Shown: positions 16,686 through 24,883 of the stretch, piece after piece
Layout of the letters: each line of letters starts with the position of its first letter
Position numbering within the stretch: position 1 is the first letter of the stretch
DNA from: Anaerolineae bacterium
Lineage (GTDB): Bacteria > Chloroflexota > Anaerolineae > Anaerolineales > Villigracilaceae
Assembly (NCBI GenBank): GCA_018645405.1
Contig: JABGOQ010000166.1
Location: 1-64,000 of the forward strand
Reading direction: 5' to 3'
Length of the DNA stretch: 64,000 nucleotides
The notes under the pieces: model-generated
Seen by the model: the letters and a program-made list of their open reading frames with translations, nothing else
Database searches by the model: none
What the model was told of the DNA's origin: nothing
Position numbers and translations under genes: made by a program

Positions 16686-18220
16686 TAAGGAGACATATCG
16701 TAGAGATAAGCGTTTGCTCCATTTGAGGCTGCACCGCCAGTACTATCAATAAGAATGCCTTGTTCGTTAATAAAGTTTACATAATAGGATTGCGTATCCT
16801 CTGGTTCACAATTAGGACAATCGGCAAATCCTGTAAGGATATACCAAACCCTGTCTTTCCCGGCAAGACTAGATATGTCATTTTTATAATTTTCAAGAAA
16901 AATATGTTTATACGGAGTAGAAACCCCGACCACAACATTATCAGTATCTAGGTCATATAGTGGTGCGTAATATCTAAAAACAGTTTCTGTTCCAGGGAAA
17001 ACATAAATTATATCGTCTGGCTCTATATTTTCGGATATGTATTGATAAACAGGACGAATATCTACTTTCCTTATAGAAAACACGTTAACGTATGTGCCCG
17101 GAACTATTTGCAAAATAACCCAAAAAGCAAGCCCCCCGGTTAGCATTGCGGCAAAAACGTGATTCCATTTCGAAAGCATCCAATATATACCTTGAAATCC
17201 TTTAGCTATTAAAATAAATGTAAATGGCATAAGAAATAACAAGAATCTGCCCTTTAGAGGGTATAGGTGCAATGCGGATGCTATAAAAACAACAGCAAAA
17301 GGAAAAGTAACCACCAATGCATTTTTTTTGTCTTTTACGAAAAAATATAAGACTCCAAGAGGTAAAAGCATCAATGTAACTAATGCCATTCTGCTATCGG
17401 TTCTTGAATAAGCACTCTCTAAAAAATTAAAAAAGGTTTTATAATACCAAGCCTTATTGCTCCAAGGTGGAGATGGAACATAAGCCTTTTTCCAATATTC
17501 AGTCATATACCCATCATCAATAATATGACGTAAAGAAACAAAATATTCTATTCCAAAACTAAGTAACCATACGAGCCCAAGACTAAGTATCCAAGCCCAG
17601 GGCACAGATTCTGTCTGCTCCATTTTTTTGATTAATAGTGCTATTCCAATACCTACTAATACAAATACTGTCGGATGAGATATCCATATCGCGATAGAAC
17701 CAACAATACCAAGTAAGATGAAATCTTTAGCACTTGCATTTTTCTTAAGGCAGTTCCCAGAGAGAAAAAGTAACATAGACATTACCATGACATCACTGGA
17801 ATATTGTTTGAGTTCTGATGAATAATACACAAAAAACCATGTAAAAGAAGACATTGCAAGTGCTATTATTCCCACTGGCCCCAGATATATTCGCGCAAAA
17901 CGATAAATAAAATACAGGGTTAGAACACCTGAGATAAAAGGGAAAATTCGCATGACGTAGTCATAATTACCCAAGATAATAGTGAATAATTTCTCAACGA
18001 ACAAAAATCCAATAGGTGCTGCTTGGTGATAATCTAATAAACGCGTTAGTTCACTAAAATTTTTATAGACTATGTTCAGTGCCAAAGAAGCTTCATCTCC
18101 CCACAAAGAACGATTTTCTATATATATATACAAGCGCAAGAACACACCGATAAAGGATATTCCCCACCATAAAAACTTGGACATCATAATTTGTTGTATA
18201 GATTCCCATATTTTTGGCAT
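16685..18220 (-). CDS. GT39/ArnT-type integral membrane glycosyltransferase
   Basis: 511 residues with about ten to twelve membrane helices. The first extracytoplasmic loop carries RSLWGDEASLALN, the Asp-Glu motif of the GT-C fold PMT/ArnT superfamily, and DYHQAAPIGFLFVEK follows as expected. A soluble C-terminal domain (about 400-511) ends the protein. Such enzymes move a sugar from a polyprenyl-phosphate carrier to protein, lipid A or another acceptor on the outer face of the membrane; the acceptor here is unknown. A good ribosome site (AGGAGG) precedes ATG 18220. It is AT-richer than its neighbours and next to a decayed IS, which may indicate transfer. Confidence 0.85.
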   Translation of the reverse strand: MPKIWESIQQIMMSKFLWWGISFIGVFLRLYIYIENRSLWGDEASLALNIVYKNFSELTRLLDYHQAAPIGFLFVEKLFTIILGNYDYVMRIFPFISGVLTLYFIYRFARIYLGPVGIIALAMSSFTWFFVYYSSELKQYSSDVMVMSMLLFLSGNCLKKNASAKDFILLGIVGSIAIWISHPTVFVLVGIGIALLIKKMEQTESVPWAWILSLGLVWLLSFGIEYFVSLRHIIDDGYMTEYWKKAYVPSPPWSNKAWYYKTFFNFLESAYSRTDSRMALVTLMLLPLGVLYFFVKDKKNALVVTFPFAVVFIASALHLYPLKGRFLLFLMPFTFILIAKGFQGIYWMLSKWNHVFAAMLTGGLAFWVILQIVPGTYVNVFSIRKVDIRPVYQYISENIEPDDIIYVFPGTETVFRYYAPLYDLDTDNVVVGVSTPYKHIFLENYKNDISSLAGKDRVWYILTGFADCPNCEPEDTQSYYVNFINEQGILIDSTGGAASNGANAYLYDMSP

Positions 18221-18552
18221 GAGAACTCCTCCTTTGTAGAAATGTTTCTATGGTATGGTTCATTTTGGTAAAATCATCTTTACAGTTTTGTATATCAATT
18301 TGAAATTAGATTGTTAACGTAGCCGCCGATTTAGTAGTTTCGACAAGTATTATCTGTTGAAAGGTATCAAAATCAAGGCAGAACGATTTTTGTGAGAGCC
18401 CTTCTTGGTTTCGACACTTGCAGCTGCGGTGACAAGCACAGATGCACGGTGAAAATGCCACCTACTCAACAGCGAACTACGCTGAAACTGTAAAGGAAGT
18501 ATTCGACTGTTTGAACCATGTCGTTTATATTATACTCTGAACTAATTGAACC
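18221..18552. other. gene-free segment beside an IS remnant, with a tmRNA-like scrap
   Basis: No convincing reading frame is present on either strand. The segment holds GGTTTCGAC (18407-18415) and, 60 bases on, AACTACGCT (18475-18483). These resemble the 5' region and tag-coding start of tmRNA, in the right order. No tRNA-like 3' arm and no short tag ORF with a proper stop follow. It may be a truncated ssrA fragment or a chance match. Confidence 0.35.
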
Positions 18553-18969
18553 TTATTGTTGAATGACGTGGCGTAAATTAACCATAGCAAAGGCGATGAA
18601 ATATGTGCCAAGAAAATAAACATCTTTGCGACCTTGATAGGCGACTGATTCTCCACCTTTCTTGGTGATAGCATGAGTGCCATCCAAATGGAGTTTAGAT
18701 AAATTTAAGTCATCCTTGATGCTCAAAATACTGCCTCCCCAGAGATTTTCAAGGCTACCATCCTTGCTCCACTTGCGATAGTGGTGATATAAACCGCATG
18801 ATAACTGATTTCTTTTTGTCTGAAACCCTTCTCGGAAGGCTCTATTGGTAACATCTCCTATTGGCAACCTGTGTAGCTTGTAAAGAATGTAGTTGAAAAC
18901 TTTGTGTAGAGGGGTACTACATTCATATCCTCGTTTTGCTACTGAAATGTAGGGACTTAGCATGCTCAT
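18553..18969 (-). pseudogene. IS5-type transposase, internally deleted
   Basis: The 138-residue frame begins like IS5-family transposases: LSPYISVAKRGYE, then LHKVFNYILYKLHRL, YHHYRKWSKDGS and LHLDGTHAITKKGGESVAYQGRKD, the last containing the first catalytic Asp of the DDE triad. It then jumps directly to YFLGTYFIAFAMVNLRHVI, which corresponds to the extreme C-terminus of full-length proteins. The second Asp, the Glu and about half of the normal length are missing. It is a dead copy. No clear terminal inverted repeats were found. Confidence 0.8.
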
Positions 18970-19076
18970 TAAACGTTTTTTCTGTTAGACTTGTCAGTAT
19001 CGTGCTCAGGACTAAACTCCTTTTATTTTTCAAGATAAAGGACAATGCCCACTTAGACTATTTATAGGAGAAAAAA

Positions 19077-19256
19077 ATGAAAGCTTGCTTTAACTGCAAT
19101 TCTACCGAAGAACAAATTCCCCTTATTGAATTAAACTATCAAGGAAAGAAACTTTTTATCTGCCCACGCTGTTTGCCCCAACTAATCCACAAACCCACCA
19201 ACTTGGTAGGAACATTGCCTGGCGCAGAAAATATCCGAGCTGCTGACGACGTTTAA
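19077..19256 (+). CDS. 59-residue zinc-ribbon microprotein
   Basis: A short gene with a good ribosome site (ATAGGAG, 19064-19070) before ATG 19077. The product starts MKACFNCNSTEEQIPLIEL and has a CxxC pair (CFNC) and a second pair CPRC about 25 residues later, so it should bind one zinc ion. The rest is short and charged with no other domain. It stands alone between the IS remnant and murJ. The function is unknown; the conserved-looking Cys spacing and strong translation signal support a real gene. Confidence 0.75.
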   Translation: MKACFNCNSTEEQIPLIELNYQGKKLFICPRCLPQLIHKPTNLVGTLPGAENIRAADDV

Positions 19257-19341
19257 AAACAGTTTATAAGTTGAAAAGGTAGAAGGTCTGAATGTTAAAA
19301 ATTTTCAGACTTTCTAACTTTCAAACCCTTCAACCGAGCTG

Positions 19342-20883
19342 ATGAAAAAACTTTCCTTTCTCACCCGCACATCCTTCTTGATCGGAGGTTTTTTTGCTTT
19401 AGATAAAGGGCTGGCTTTTTTACGCTCGATTATCATTGCGCGACAATTTAGCCTCAGCTTTGAACTGGATGCTTTCAACGTTGCCAATAACCTGCCAGAT
19501 ATGCTCTTTGCGCTTATCTCTGGTGGAGCGATGTCGATGGCACTCATTCCCATTCTGAGCGAATATCTGGCAACGCGCGGCAGACCAGAAGCGTGGAAGC
19601 TTTTCTCGCGAATCGCCAATCTCGCTTTTACGGTGACGGCATTTGTCGCGATCATTATCGTCATCTTCGCCGAGCAAATCGTCCGCTCTGAGATCGGGAT
19701 TGCGCCCGGGTTTGGCGTTGCAGAGCAAGATGTGATCATCAAGCTGATGCGCCTAAACCTAATCGCTACGACAATTTTCTCTGTCAGTGGTTTGGTGATG
19801 GGTGGATTGCAGGCAAATCAGCATTTTCTTTTGCCTGCAATGGCACCTATGCTCTACAATGTCGGGCAAATTTTCGGTGCGCTGGTTTTCTCGCCTACTG
19901 AGCCTTATCGTATCGTGGGCATTGAATTCCCTGCATTGGGGTTGGGCATAAATGGTCTCGTTTATGGGGTTATTCTTGGCGCGATGCTCCATCTCGGTAT
20001 CCAAATTCCAGGGCTGATCAAATATAAATTCCGCTGGACACCTTCGCTCACACTTAAAGATGAAGGCGTGCGCAAAGCACTCAAAATTATGGGGCCTCGT
20101 CTGATTACCATGCTTGGTATTCAGCTTGTTTTCATCGCCCGTGATAATTTTGCCTCACGTCTCGAAGTTGGCGCAATTACCGCCCTGACCTATGGCTGGA
20201 TGATTATGCAAGTCCCCGAGACATTATTGGGAACGGCTATCGCAACAGCCATTTTACCGACTCTTTCTGAATATGCAGCGACGGATAATTGGACAAAGTT
20301 CCGCGAAGTAGTGGAGCGTGCCATCCGTGTTTTGATCGCGTTAACCTTGCCCATCGCGGCGATCTTATCCGCAGGCTTGCTACCGCTTGTCCGCTTGGTC
20401 TTCGGCTTCAACGTGGGTGGCACCGCCCTTCTAACTTGGACAGCTCGTGCCTTCCTGCTCACCTTAGTCGGATACGCCGTTCAGGAGGTTCTCTCGCGTG
20501 CGTTTTATGCGCGAAAAGAAGCTCTTATTCCTTTGGCGACGATCTTTGTCCGTTTTGGGATTTATATTCTTGTAGGAATTATCGTCCTGAATTACTTCCC
20601 TGAATTGAGTGCGGCTGGACTTGCGTTGGCAGAGTTGGCGGTAGTTGTTGAAGCTGTGATAATGCTTTATATAATGAGAGCACGTTTACCTGAGAGCGTT
20701 ACGGCACTTCCATCCCTCTTACGTGGATTAACGGCAGCCTTGCTCGGTGGCGCATCCGCTTACGCAATCGCCCTCTATCTTCCCGGTGGTGCGGTCATCA
20801 CTGCGATCATCGGGATGCTGGTCGGAGCAGGTGTCGCATTGCCGATTATATGGAAAGAAGTGCGTCTTCTTTTTAATCTCTAA
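19342..20883 (+). CDS. murJ: lipid II flippase MurJ
   Basis: 513 residues with about fourteen membrane helices, typical for MurJ/MviN of the MOP superfamily. The N-terminal RTSFLIGGFFALDKGLAFLRSIIIARQF and NNLPDMLFALISGGAMSMALIPILSEYLA segments are characteristic, including the conserved Arg residues in the central cavity loops. MurJ moves lipid II across the cytoplasmic membrane for peptidoglycan synthesis. It is followed 18 bases on by a TPR protein gene that seems to have its own promoter. Confidence 0.92.
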   Translation: MKKLSFLTRTSFLIGGFFALDKGLAFLRSIIIARQFSLSFELDAFNVANNLPDMLFALISGGAMSMALIPILSEYLATRGRPEAWKLFSRIANLAFTVTAFVAIIIVIFAEQIVRSEIGIAPGFGVAEQDVIIKLMRLNLIATTIFSVSGLVMGGLQANQHFLLPAMAPMLYNVGQIFGALVFSPTEPYRIVGIEFPALGLGINGLVYGVILGAMLHLGIQIPGLIKYKFRWTPSLTLKDEGVRKALKIMGPRLITMLGIQLVFIARDNFASRLEVGAITALTYGWMIMQVPETLLGTAIATAILPTLSEYAATDNWTKFREVVERAIRVLIALTLPIAAILSAGLLPLVRLVFGFNVGGTALLTWTARAFLLTLVGYAVQEVLSRAFYARKEALIPLATIFVRFGIYILVGIIVLNYFPELSAAGLALAELAVVVEAVIMLYIMRARLPESVTALPSLLRGLTAALLGGASAYAIALYLPGGAVITAIIGMLVGAGVALPIIWKEVRLLFNL

Positions 20884-20888
20884 ACGTG

Positions 20889-20894
20889 TATAAT
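20889..20894 (+). promoter_or_regulatory. -10-like TATAAT directly before a start codon
   Basis: TATAAT lies 7 bases upstream of ATG 20902 and no Shine-Dalgarno is present (AGCCCCC). If used, transcription would start at or next to the ATG and give a leaderless mRNA for the TPR protein. Confidence 0.5.
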
Positions 20895-20901
20895 AGCCCC
20901 C

Positions 20902-21906
20902 ATGTCTGAAATAATTGAAGAAACACAACCGATAAAAAAACAGAAAAAATCTGGCAAAAAAAGATTTTGGATCACCCTTTTGGGCTTTATTGTCATCGTC
21001 TCGTTAGGTGTCTTTGGCGGATATAATTCTGGCATTGACATTCGCACAAGCGCAGAAGCAACGCTAGTTTCTGGGAAACTTGACGAGCAATTTCAACTTG
21101 GCGCAATTGCTTTGGCAGAGGGACGTTACGACCACGCCCGCCAACATTTTGAATATATTGTGCAGCATAATGCCAGTTATCCTGGTGCAGCTGCGGGGAT
21201 GGCTGAAGCTATTTTGGGAATGAGTTTTACTGCTACGCCAGTACCAACACTAACGCCTACGCTCACACCTACGCCCGATATGCGCGGTGTGGAAGCAATT
21301 TATGCCAACGCTCAACAACTTATTAATGCTGGCGACTGGACAAATGCCCTCGCCGCGCTTGATCAACTTCGCAAAGATGACCCCAATTACCGCACCGCCG
21401 AAGTGGATGGGATGTATTATTTTGCATTGCGTTATAACGGCGCCGACAAGATTTCCAAAATAGGCGATCTCGAAGGGGGGATTTACTTCCTGACTTTGGC
21501 AGAGCGTTTTGGTCCTTTGGATAGCACGGCAAATAATCTGCGAGAAAATGCACGCCTATATATTATTGCTGCTTCTTTTTGGGAAATCAACTGGGAGCAG
21601 GCTGTGAATTATTTCGGTCAGCTTGCGACCTATGCACCGAATATCTGGGATGGTGCTTCGAATTTGACCGCTGGAGAACGCTATCGGATTGCGCTGATGC
21701 GTTATGGTGATCAGTTATATAACGGCGGTGATAATTGCGGGGCTTACGCTCAATATTCGAATGCCTTGGCTTATGGTGCGCTGGATGAAGTTGCCGCAAA
21801 AAACTCAAAGCGCGCTTATGAAGTTTGTTACCCGCCAACCGCAACGCCAGAGCCTACAGCGATTGTCATTATTGATACGCCGACAGAAACTCCTGTCACA
21901 CCGTAA
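20902..21906 (+). CDS. membrane-anchored TPR-like protein
   Basis: 334 residues: a lysine-rich cytosolic tail, one membrane helix (about 24-43), then an extracytoplasmic part with TPR-like helix pairs (for example LGAIALAEGRYDHARQHFEY and AQQLINAGDWTNALAALDQL). A Thr-Pro linker around residue 115-130 separates the first repeat from the rest, and a Thr/Pro-rich end closes it. Such linkers are common in Anaerolineae surface proteins. It probably serves as a scaffold for envelope proteins. Next to murJ, but no direct link to cell-wall synthesis is shown. Confidence 0.75.
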   Translation: MSEIIEETQPIKKQKKSGKKRFWITLLGFIVIVSLGVFGGYNSGIDIRTSAEATLVSGKLDEQFQLGAIALAEGRYDHARQHFEYIVQHNASYPGAAAGMAEAILGMSFTATPVPTLTPTLTPTPDMRGVEAIYANAQQLINAGDWTNALAALDQLRKDDPNYRTAEVDGMYYFALRYNGADKISKIGDLEGGIYFLTLAERFGPLDSTANNLRENARLYIIAASFWEINWEQAVNYFGQLATYAPNIWDGASNLTAGERYRIALMRYGDQLYNGGDNCGAYAQYSNALAYGALDEVAAKNSKRAYEVCYPPTATPEPTAIVIIDTPTETPVTP

Positions 21907-21909
21907 ACG

Positions 21910-22419
21910 ATGAACGCCATGCCTGTTTGGGCTTTAGCATTAACTTATTGGTTGCATATGCTGGCGACTGTAATTTGGCTTGGTAGCCTTTCAGCAGTCA
22001 CTCTGTTGGTTTTGCCCGCCGCACGCCGCAGCTTGGACGCAATCTCGCAAAGCAAATTGCTCGAAGCAATTCAACGTCGCTTGGATCCGCTAGGCTGGTT
22101 CAGCCTTGCGCTACTTCTCCTAACGGGCATGTTCCAGATGAGTGCCAATCCCAATTACGATGGCTTCCTTGCTTTTAGTGGGTTGTGGGCAACATCTATT
22201 CTTGTCAAGCATATCTTTTTCTTGCTGATGATTTTCGTTAGTGCCGCGCAAACTTGGTGGTTGCTACCGAATATCCAACGGGCGATGCTCAGGCAACAAA
22301 AACTTGGCGACGAGACGGAGATAGCTTCTTTGCGAAAACGCGAGACTCTATTGCTTAATCTCAATCTGATTTTGGCAATTCTTATTTTGGGGATGACGGC
22401 GTTGGCGAGGGCGGCGTAG
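21910..22419 (+). CDS. CopD-like four-helix membrane protein
   Basis: 169 residues with about four membrane helices. WLHMLATVIWLGSLSAVTLLVLP opens the protein with a conserved His and Trp, followed by RRLDPLGWFSLALLLLTGMFQM and SILVKHIFFLLMIFVSAAQTWW. The order and His positions (helices 1 and 3) match the CopD/DUF2269-like group of putative heme or copper membrane proteins. It starts 3 bases after the TPR gene. Transport of copper is only a family-level suggestion. Confidence 0.65.
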   Translation: MNAMPVWALALTYWLHMLATVIWLGSLSAVTLLVLPAARRSLDAISQSKLLEAIQRRLDPLGWFSLALLLLTGMFQMSANPNYDGFLAFSGLWATSILVKHIFFLLMIFVSAAQTWWLLPNIQRAMLRQQKLGDETEIASLRKRETLLLNLNLILAILILGMTALARAA

Positions 22420-22447
22420 ATAGAGCGTAAATAGTAGAGATTAAAGC

Positions 22448-22482
22448 AAAATGCTCAAGGATTTCTCCCTTGAGCATTTTTT
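22448..22482. terminator. intrinsic terminator
   Basis: A 13-bp stem AAAATGCTCAAGG / CCTTGAGCATTTT (22448-22460/22468-22480) with a 7-base loop and a T run lies after the CopD-like gene. Its symmetric A/T flanks would let it also work for the convergent HXXEE gene. Confidence 0.85.
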
Positions 22483-22504
22483 ATTACGAGTATGTTTTCT
22501 ATTC

Positions 22505-23116
22505 TTAGGTAGCAGCAAGCTCTCGGAGGTGTTTCTTATATTTCATGACGCCAATAACGGGCAGGGCCAAATTGAAGCCAAGACCAAGAAAGAAATGGGG
22601 GTTCAGGATAAGATTCGGGAGCAAACCCTGATTGATGAGATAAAGCACCGACCAAACCCCCACGGGGATATTCAGCAAAAGGCTAACGACCAAACCAGCG
22701 TTATAGCGTTTACGGGCTTTAATCCCCAAGGCTATATGTGAAACTCCGGCGAAAAATGAGAAGTAGGGCAGCCAAAGACCATAAACATAATCTTTAGCCG
22801 CGAGCAAGCCAAAAAATGGCAGGATGATCCAGATCAAAATGATGTTGATGGAAAAAATAAAATCTTCGTCGAGGGGCTTGTCTGGGGTATCAAATTTCAT
22901 AATGTCCATATTGAAAAACTTACCAAAACCACCGGGGAAAATATATTCTTCGGCTTCGTGAAGCATATAGAGGGGCGTTTGCAAAAGAAGCAGGAAGAGG
23001 ACGAAGTCAGTATCTTTGACGATAAAGAAAAGAAAGGCAAAAAGAAAAATGGAGATCAGGAGGCCTGCTTTTGCCCAATCTCTTTTGAACCAAGCGTAAT
23101 ATTCTTTGAGGGTCAT
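22505..23116 (-). CDS. HXXEE domain membrane protein
   Basis: 203 residues with six or so hydrophobic segments. The motif LHEAEEY (His-x-x-Glu-Glu) defines the HXXEE family, a group of integral membrane proteins with probable metal-binding His and Glu and no known activity. A second His sits in FFAGVSHIALG. It lies 11 bases downstream of a TetR gene on the same strand, so it is probably regulated by that repressor. Confidence 0.8.
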   Translation of the reverse strand: MTLKEYYAWFKRDWAKAGLLISIFLFAFLFFIVKDTDFVLFLLLLQTPLYMLHEAEEYIFPGGFGKFFNMDIMKFDTPDKPLDEDFIFSINIILIWIILPFFGLLAAKDYVYGLWLPYFSFFAGVSHIALGIKARKRYNAGLVVSLLLNIPVGVWSVLYLINQGLLPNLILNPHFFLGLGFNLALPVIGVMKYKKHLRELAAT

Positions 23117-23127
23117 TTTATTTTCCT

Positions 23128-23736
23128 TTACTGATTATTTGGTTTTAATGTTGCTAAAAAGATGTGCACAAATTCAGCGCTCATATTTTCGACGGGGATT
23201 TCAGCTGGCAATAAATCACTGATGGGGTTCATGCCGATGGCGTATCCAAAGACCATGCTCATAAATGCCTGCGCTGTAAGTTGCGGGTCGCTCACTTGCA
23301 CTTTGCTTGCGTCATGCTGTTTAGCAAAATAACGCACGAGCAATTCGATCATCCCGTTTGGGTTTTGCGCCAAAGCGACTTTCATCTCTGGGAAATGGAC
23401 AGATTCAAACATCAACATGCGGATGGCGTCTTGTTGGGTGATGAAGAAATGTAGGGCATGCTGGCTAATAGTTGTCAAGTCAGCTTCAAGGTCGCCGCTG
23501 AGTTTTTCTTCAAGTAACTCAAAATTGACGCCGCCGCCGATCTGCTGAATAATCTTCTTAAAGAGAGTCTGTTTGTCACCAAAATGACGAAAAAGAGTCA
23601 CTTCAGCAACGCCAGCTTTGTCTGCGATTGCCTGGGTGGTCGTACGGGCGTAGCCGAGGGTTTGAAAGGATTCTGCCGCCGCTTCAAGGATGCGCTGGCG
23701 GGCTTTCTTTTTTTTTGTGGGGGCTATATTTGACAT
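23128..23736 (-). CDS. TetR family transcriptional regulator
   Basis: 202 residues. The N-terminal 60 form the TetR helix-turn-helix: RILEAAAESFQTLGYARTTTQAIADKAGVAEVTLFRHFGDKQTLF. The C-terminal helices would bind an unknown effector. It is the first gene of a two-gene unit with the HXXEE protein and likely represses it and itself. ATG 23736 is the only start that includes the whole HTH. Confidence 0.9.
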   Translation of the reverse strand: MSNIAPTKKKKARQRILEAAAESFQTLGYARTTTQAIADKAGVAEVTLFRHFGDKQTLFKKIIQQIGGGVNFELLEEKLSGDLEADLTTISQHALHFFITQQDAIRMLMFESVHFPEMKVALAQNPNGMIELLVRYFAKQHDASKVQVSDPQLTAQAFMSMVFGYAIGMNPISDLLPAEIPVENMSAEFVHIFLATLKPNNQ

Positions 23737-23818
23737 AAGTTCTTAGAATGTAAGCGGTCACTTGCATTCTAGTCGTTTTTGGGATTTTGTCAAGAAATTC
23801 CCCCATTTAAACAAAAAA

Positions 23819-23855
23819 GAGACCGAGTGTTTCAAAAACACTCGGTCTCTCACTT
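23819..23855. terminator. intrinsic terminator
   Basis: A perfect 14-bp stem GAGACCGAGTGTTT / AAACACTCGGTCTC (23819-23832/23836-23849) with A and T runs on both sides. It ends the minus-strand cysQ operon (stop at 23861). Confidence 0.85.
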
Positions 23856-23860
23856 TTTTC

Positions 23861-24859
23861 TTACGCCCCAACATCCCTCAAGGCCTTCAATGCGGCTTCG
23901 TGCAACAATCCATTCGTTGCCAGCACGCCACGATTATTGATTAATTTACGCTCTACAGAGAAATCTAGCGGTTTGCCGTCAAGGTCGCTGATGCATCCAC
24001 CAGCCTCTTCCAAGACGATCGAACCAGCGGCTTGGTCCCAAATTTTTTCTTGATAATTTGGCATCTTCGGAGAAAGCAAGCGCAGAATAACTTCTCCTTT
24101 GCCTACCGCTAAAACTGCATATTTTGCCTGACTATCCATTCGAACAGGCTCAACTTCTACACCTAAAGCAGATGAGATTTCATCTATTTTGCTCACATCT
24201 GTATGGCCAGATTCAAAAGAGCGCATCAAACGGGCTTCGCTGGGGTTCGCTCGTGGGGAGGTTTGAATCCGTTGCCAATCATTTTTCTCGGCATTTGCCA
24301 TTCCCGTTAACCACGTTCCCTGACCGCGTACTGCAATCACCAGCGTCCCTGTGCCGCCTGGCTCGGAGATGTATCCGTTTGTCAGGTTAGGGCAGCCGAG
24401 TACGCCGATTTGTACTTCACCGTCTTCAACAAGTGCGAGCGCAACGGCATATTGGTCGCCGCGGATGAAGCCTTTTGTTCCATCAATGGGATCAAGTGTC
24501 CAGAAGCGTTTGGTGGCATCCGCTGCTCCTCGGTCAATCCATTCACAGACGGTATCAGGTTCACTTTCTGGGATGTATCGGGCGGTGTAGTTTGTCACCG
24601 CTTCCAAGAGATGCTCTGCGCCTTCTTCTTTGAGGGCATCTGAGGCTTCTTCTCCCACCAGCACTGCATCGGGGAACTCTTGCATGAGCATATGAGAAAC
24701 AAGTGCCTGTGATGCAAAATCTGCCACCGTAACAGGAGATTTATCGCCTTTGGTGAGAGCATTTTTAGCGGTTTCAGTTTGTACAGTTTTGACAAGTTCT
24801 GCTGCCTGACGGACAGCGTTGATGGCGAACTTTACTTCGGGGTTATTTATGTTGAACAT
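23861..24859 (-). CDS. cysQ: 3'(2'),5'-bisphosphate nucleotidase (CysQ/Hal2-like)
   Basis: 332 residues of the inositol-monophosphatase superfamily. LVGEEASDAL holds the metal-binding Glu pair, TLDPIDGTKGFIRG the second metal motif (DPIDGT), and IWDQAAGSIVLEEAGG the C-terminal WDxAAG motif. Length and the GTKGF variant fit Hal2/CysQ enzymes, which split 3'-phosphoadenosine 5'-phosphate into AMP and phosphate in sulfate metabolism and salt response. It follows rimO by 24 bases on the same strand. Confidence 0.85.
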   Translation of the reverse strand: MFNINNPEVKFAINAVRQAAELVKTVQTETAKNALTKGDKSPVTVADFASQALVSHMLMQEFPDAVLVGEEASDALKEEGAEHLLEAVTNYTARYIPESEPDTVCEWIDRGAADATKRFWTLDPIDGTKGFIRGDQYAVALALVEDGEVQIGVLGCPNLTNGYISEPGGTGTLVIAVRGQGTWLTGMANAEKNDWQRIQTSPRANPSEARLMRSFESGHTDVSKIDEISSALGVEVEPVRMDSQAKYAVLAVGKGEVILRLLSPKMPNYQEKIWDQAAGSIVLEEAGGCISDLDGKPLDFSVERKLINNRGVLATNGLLHEAALKALRDVGA

Positions 24860-24883
24860 GAGTTTCCTTTGTGATAATACGTT

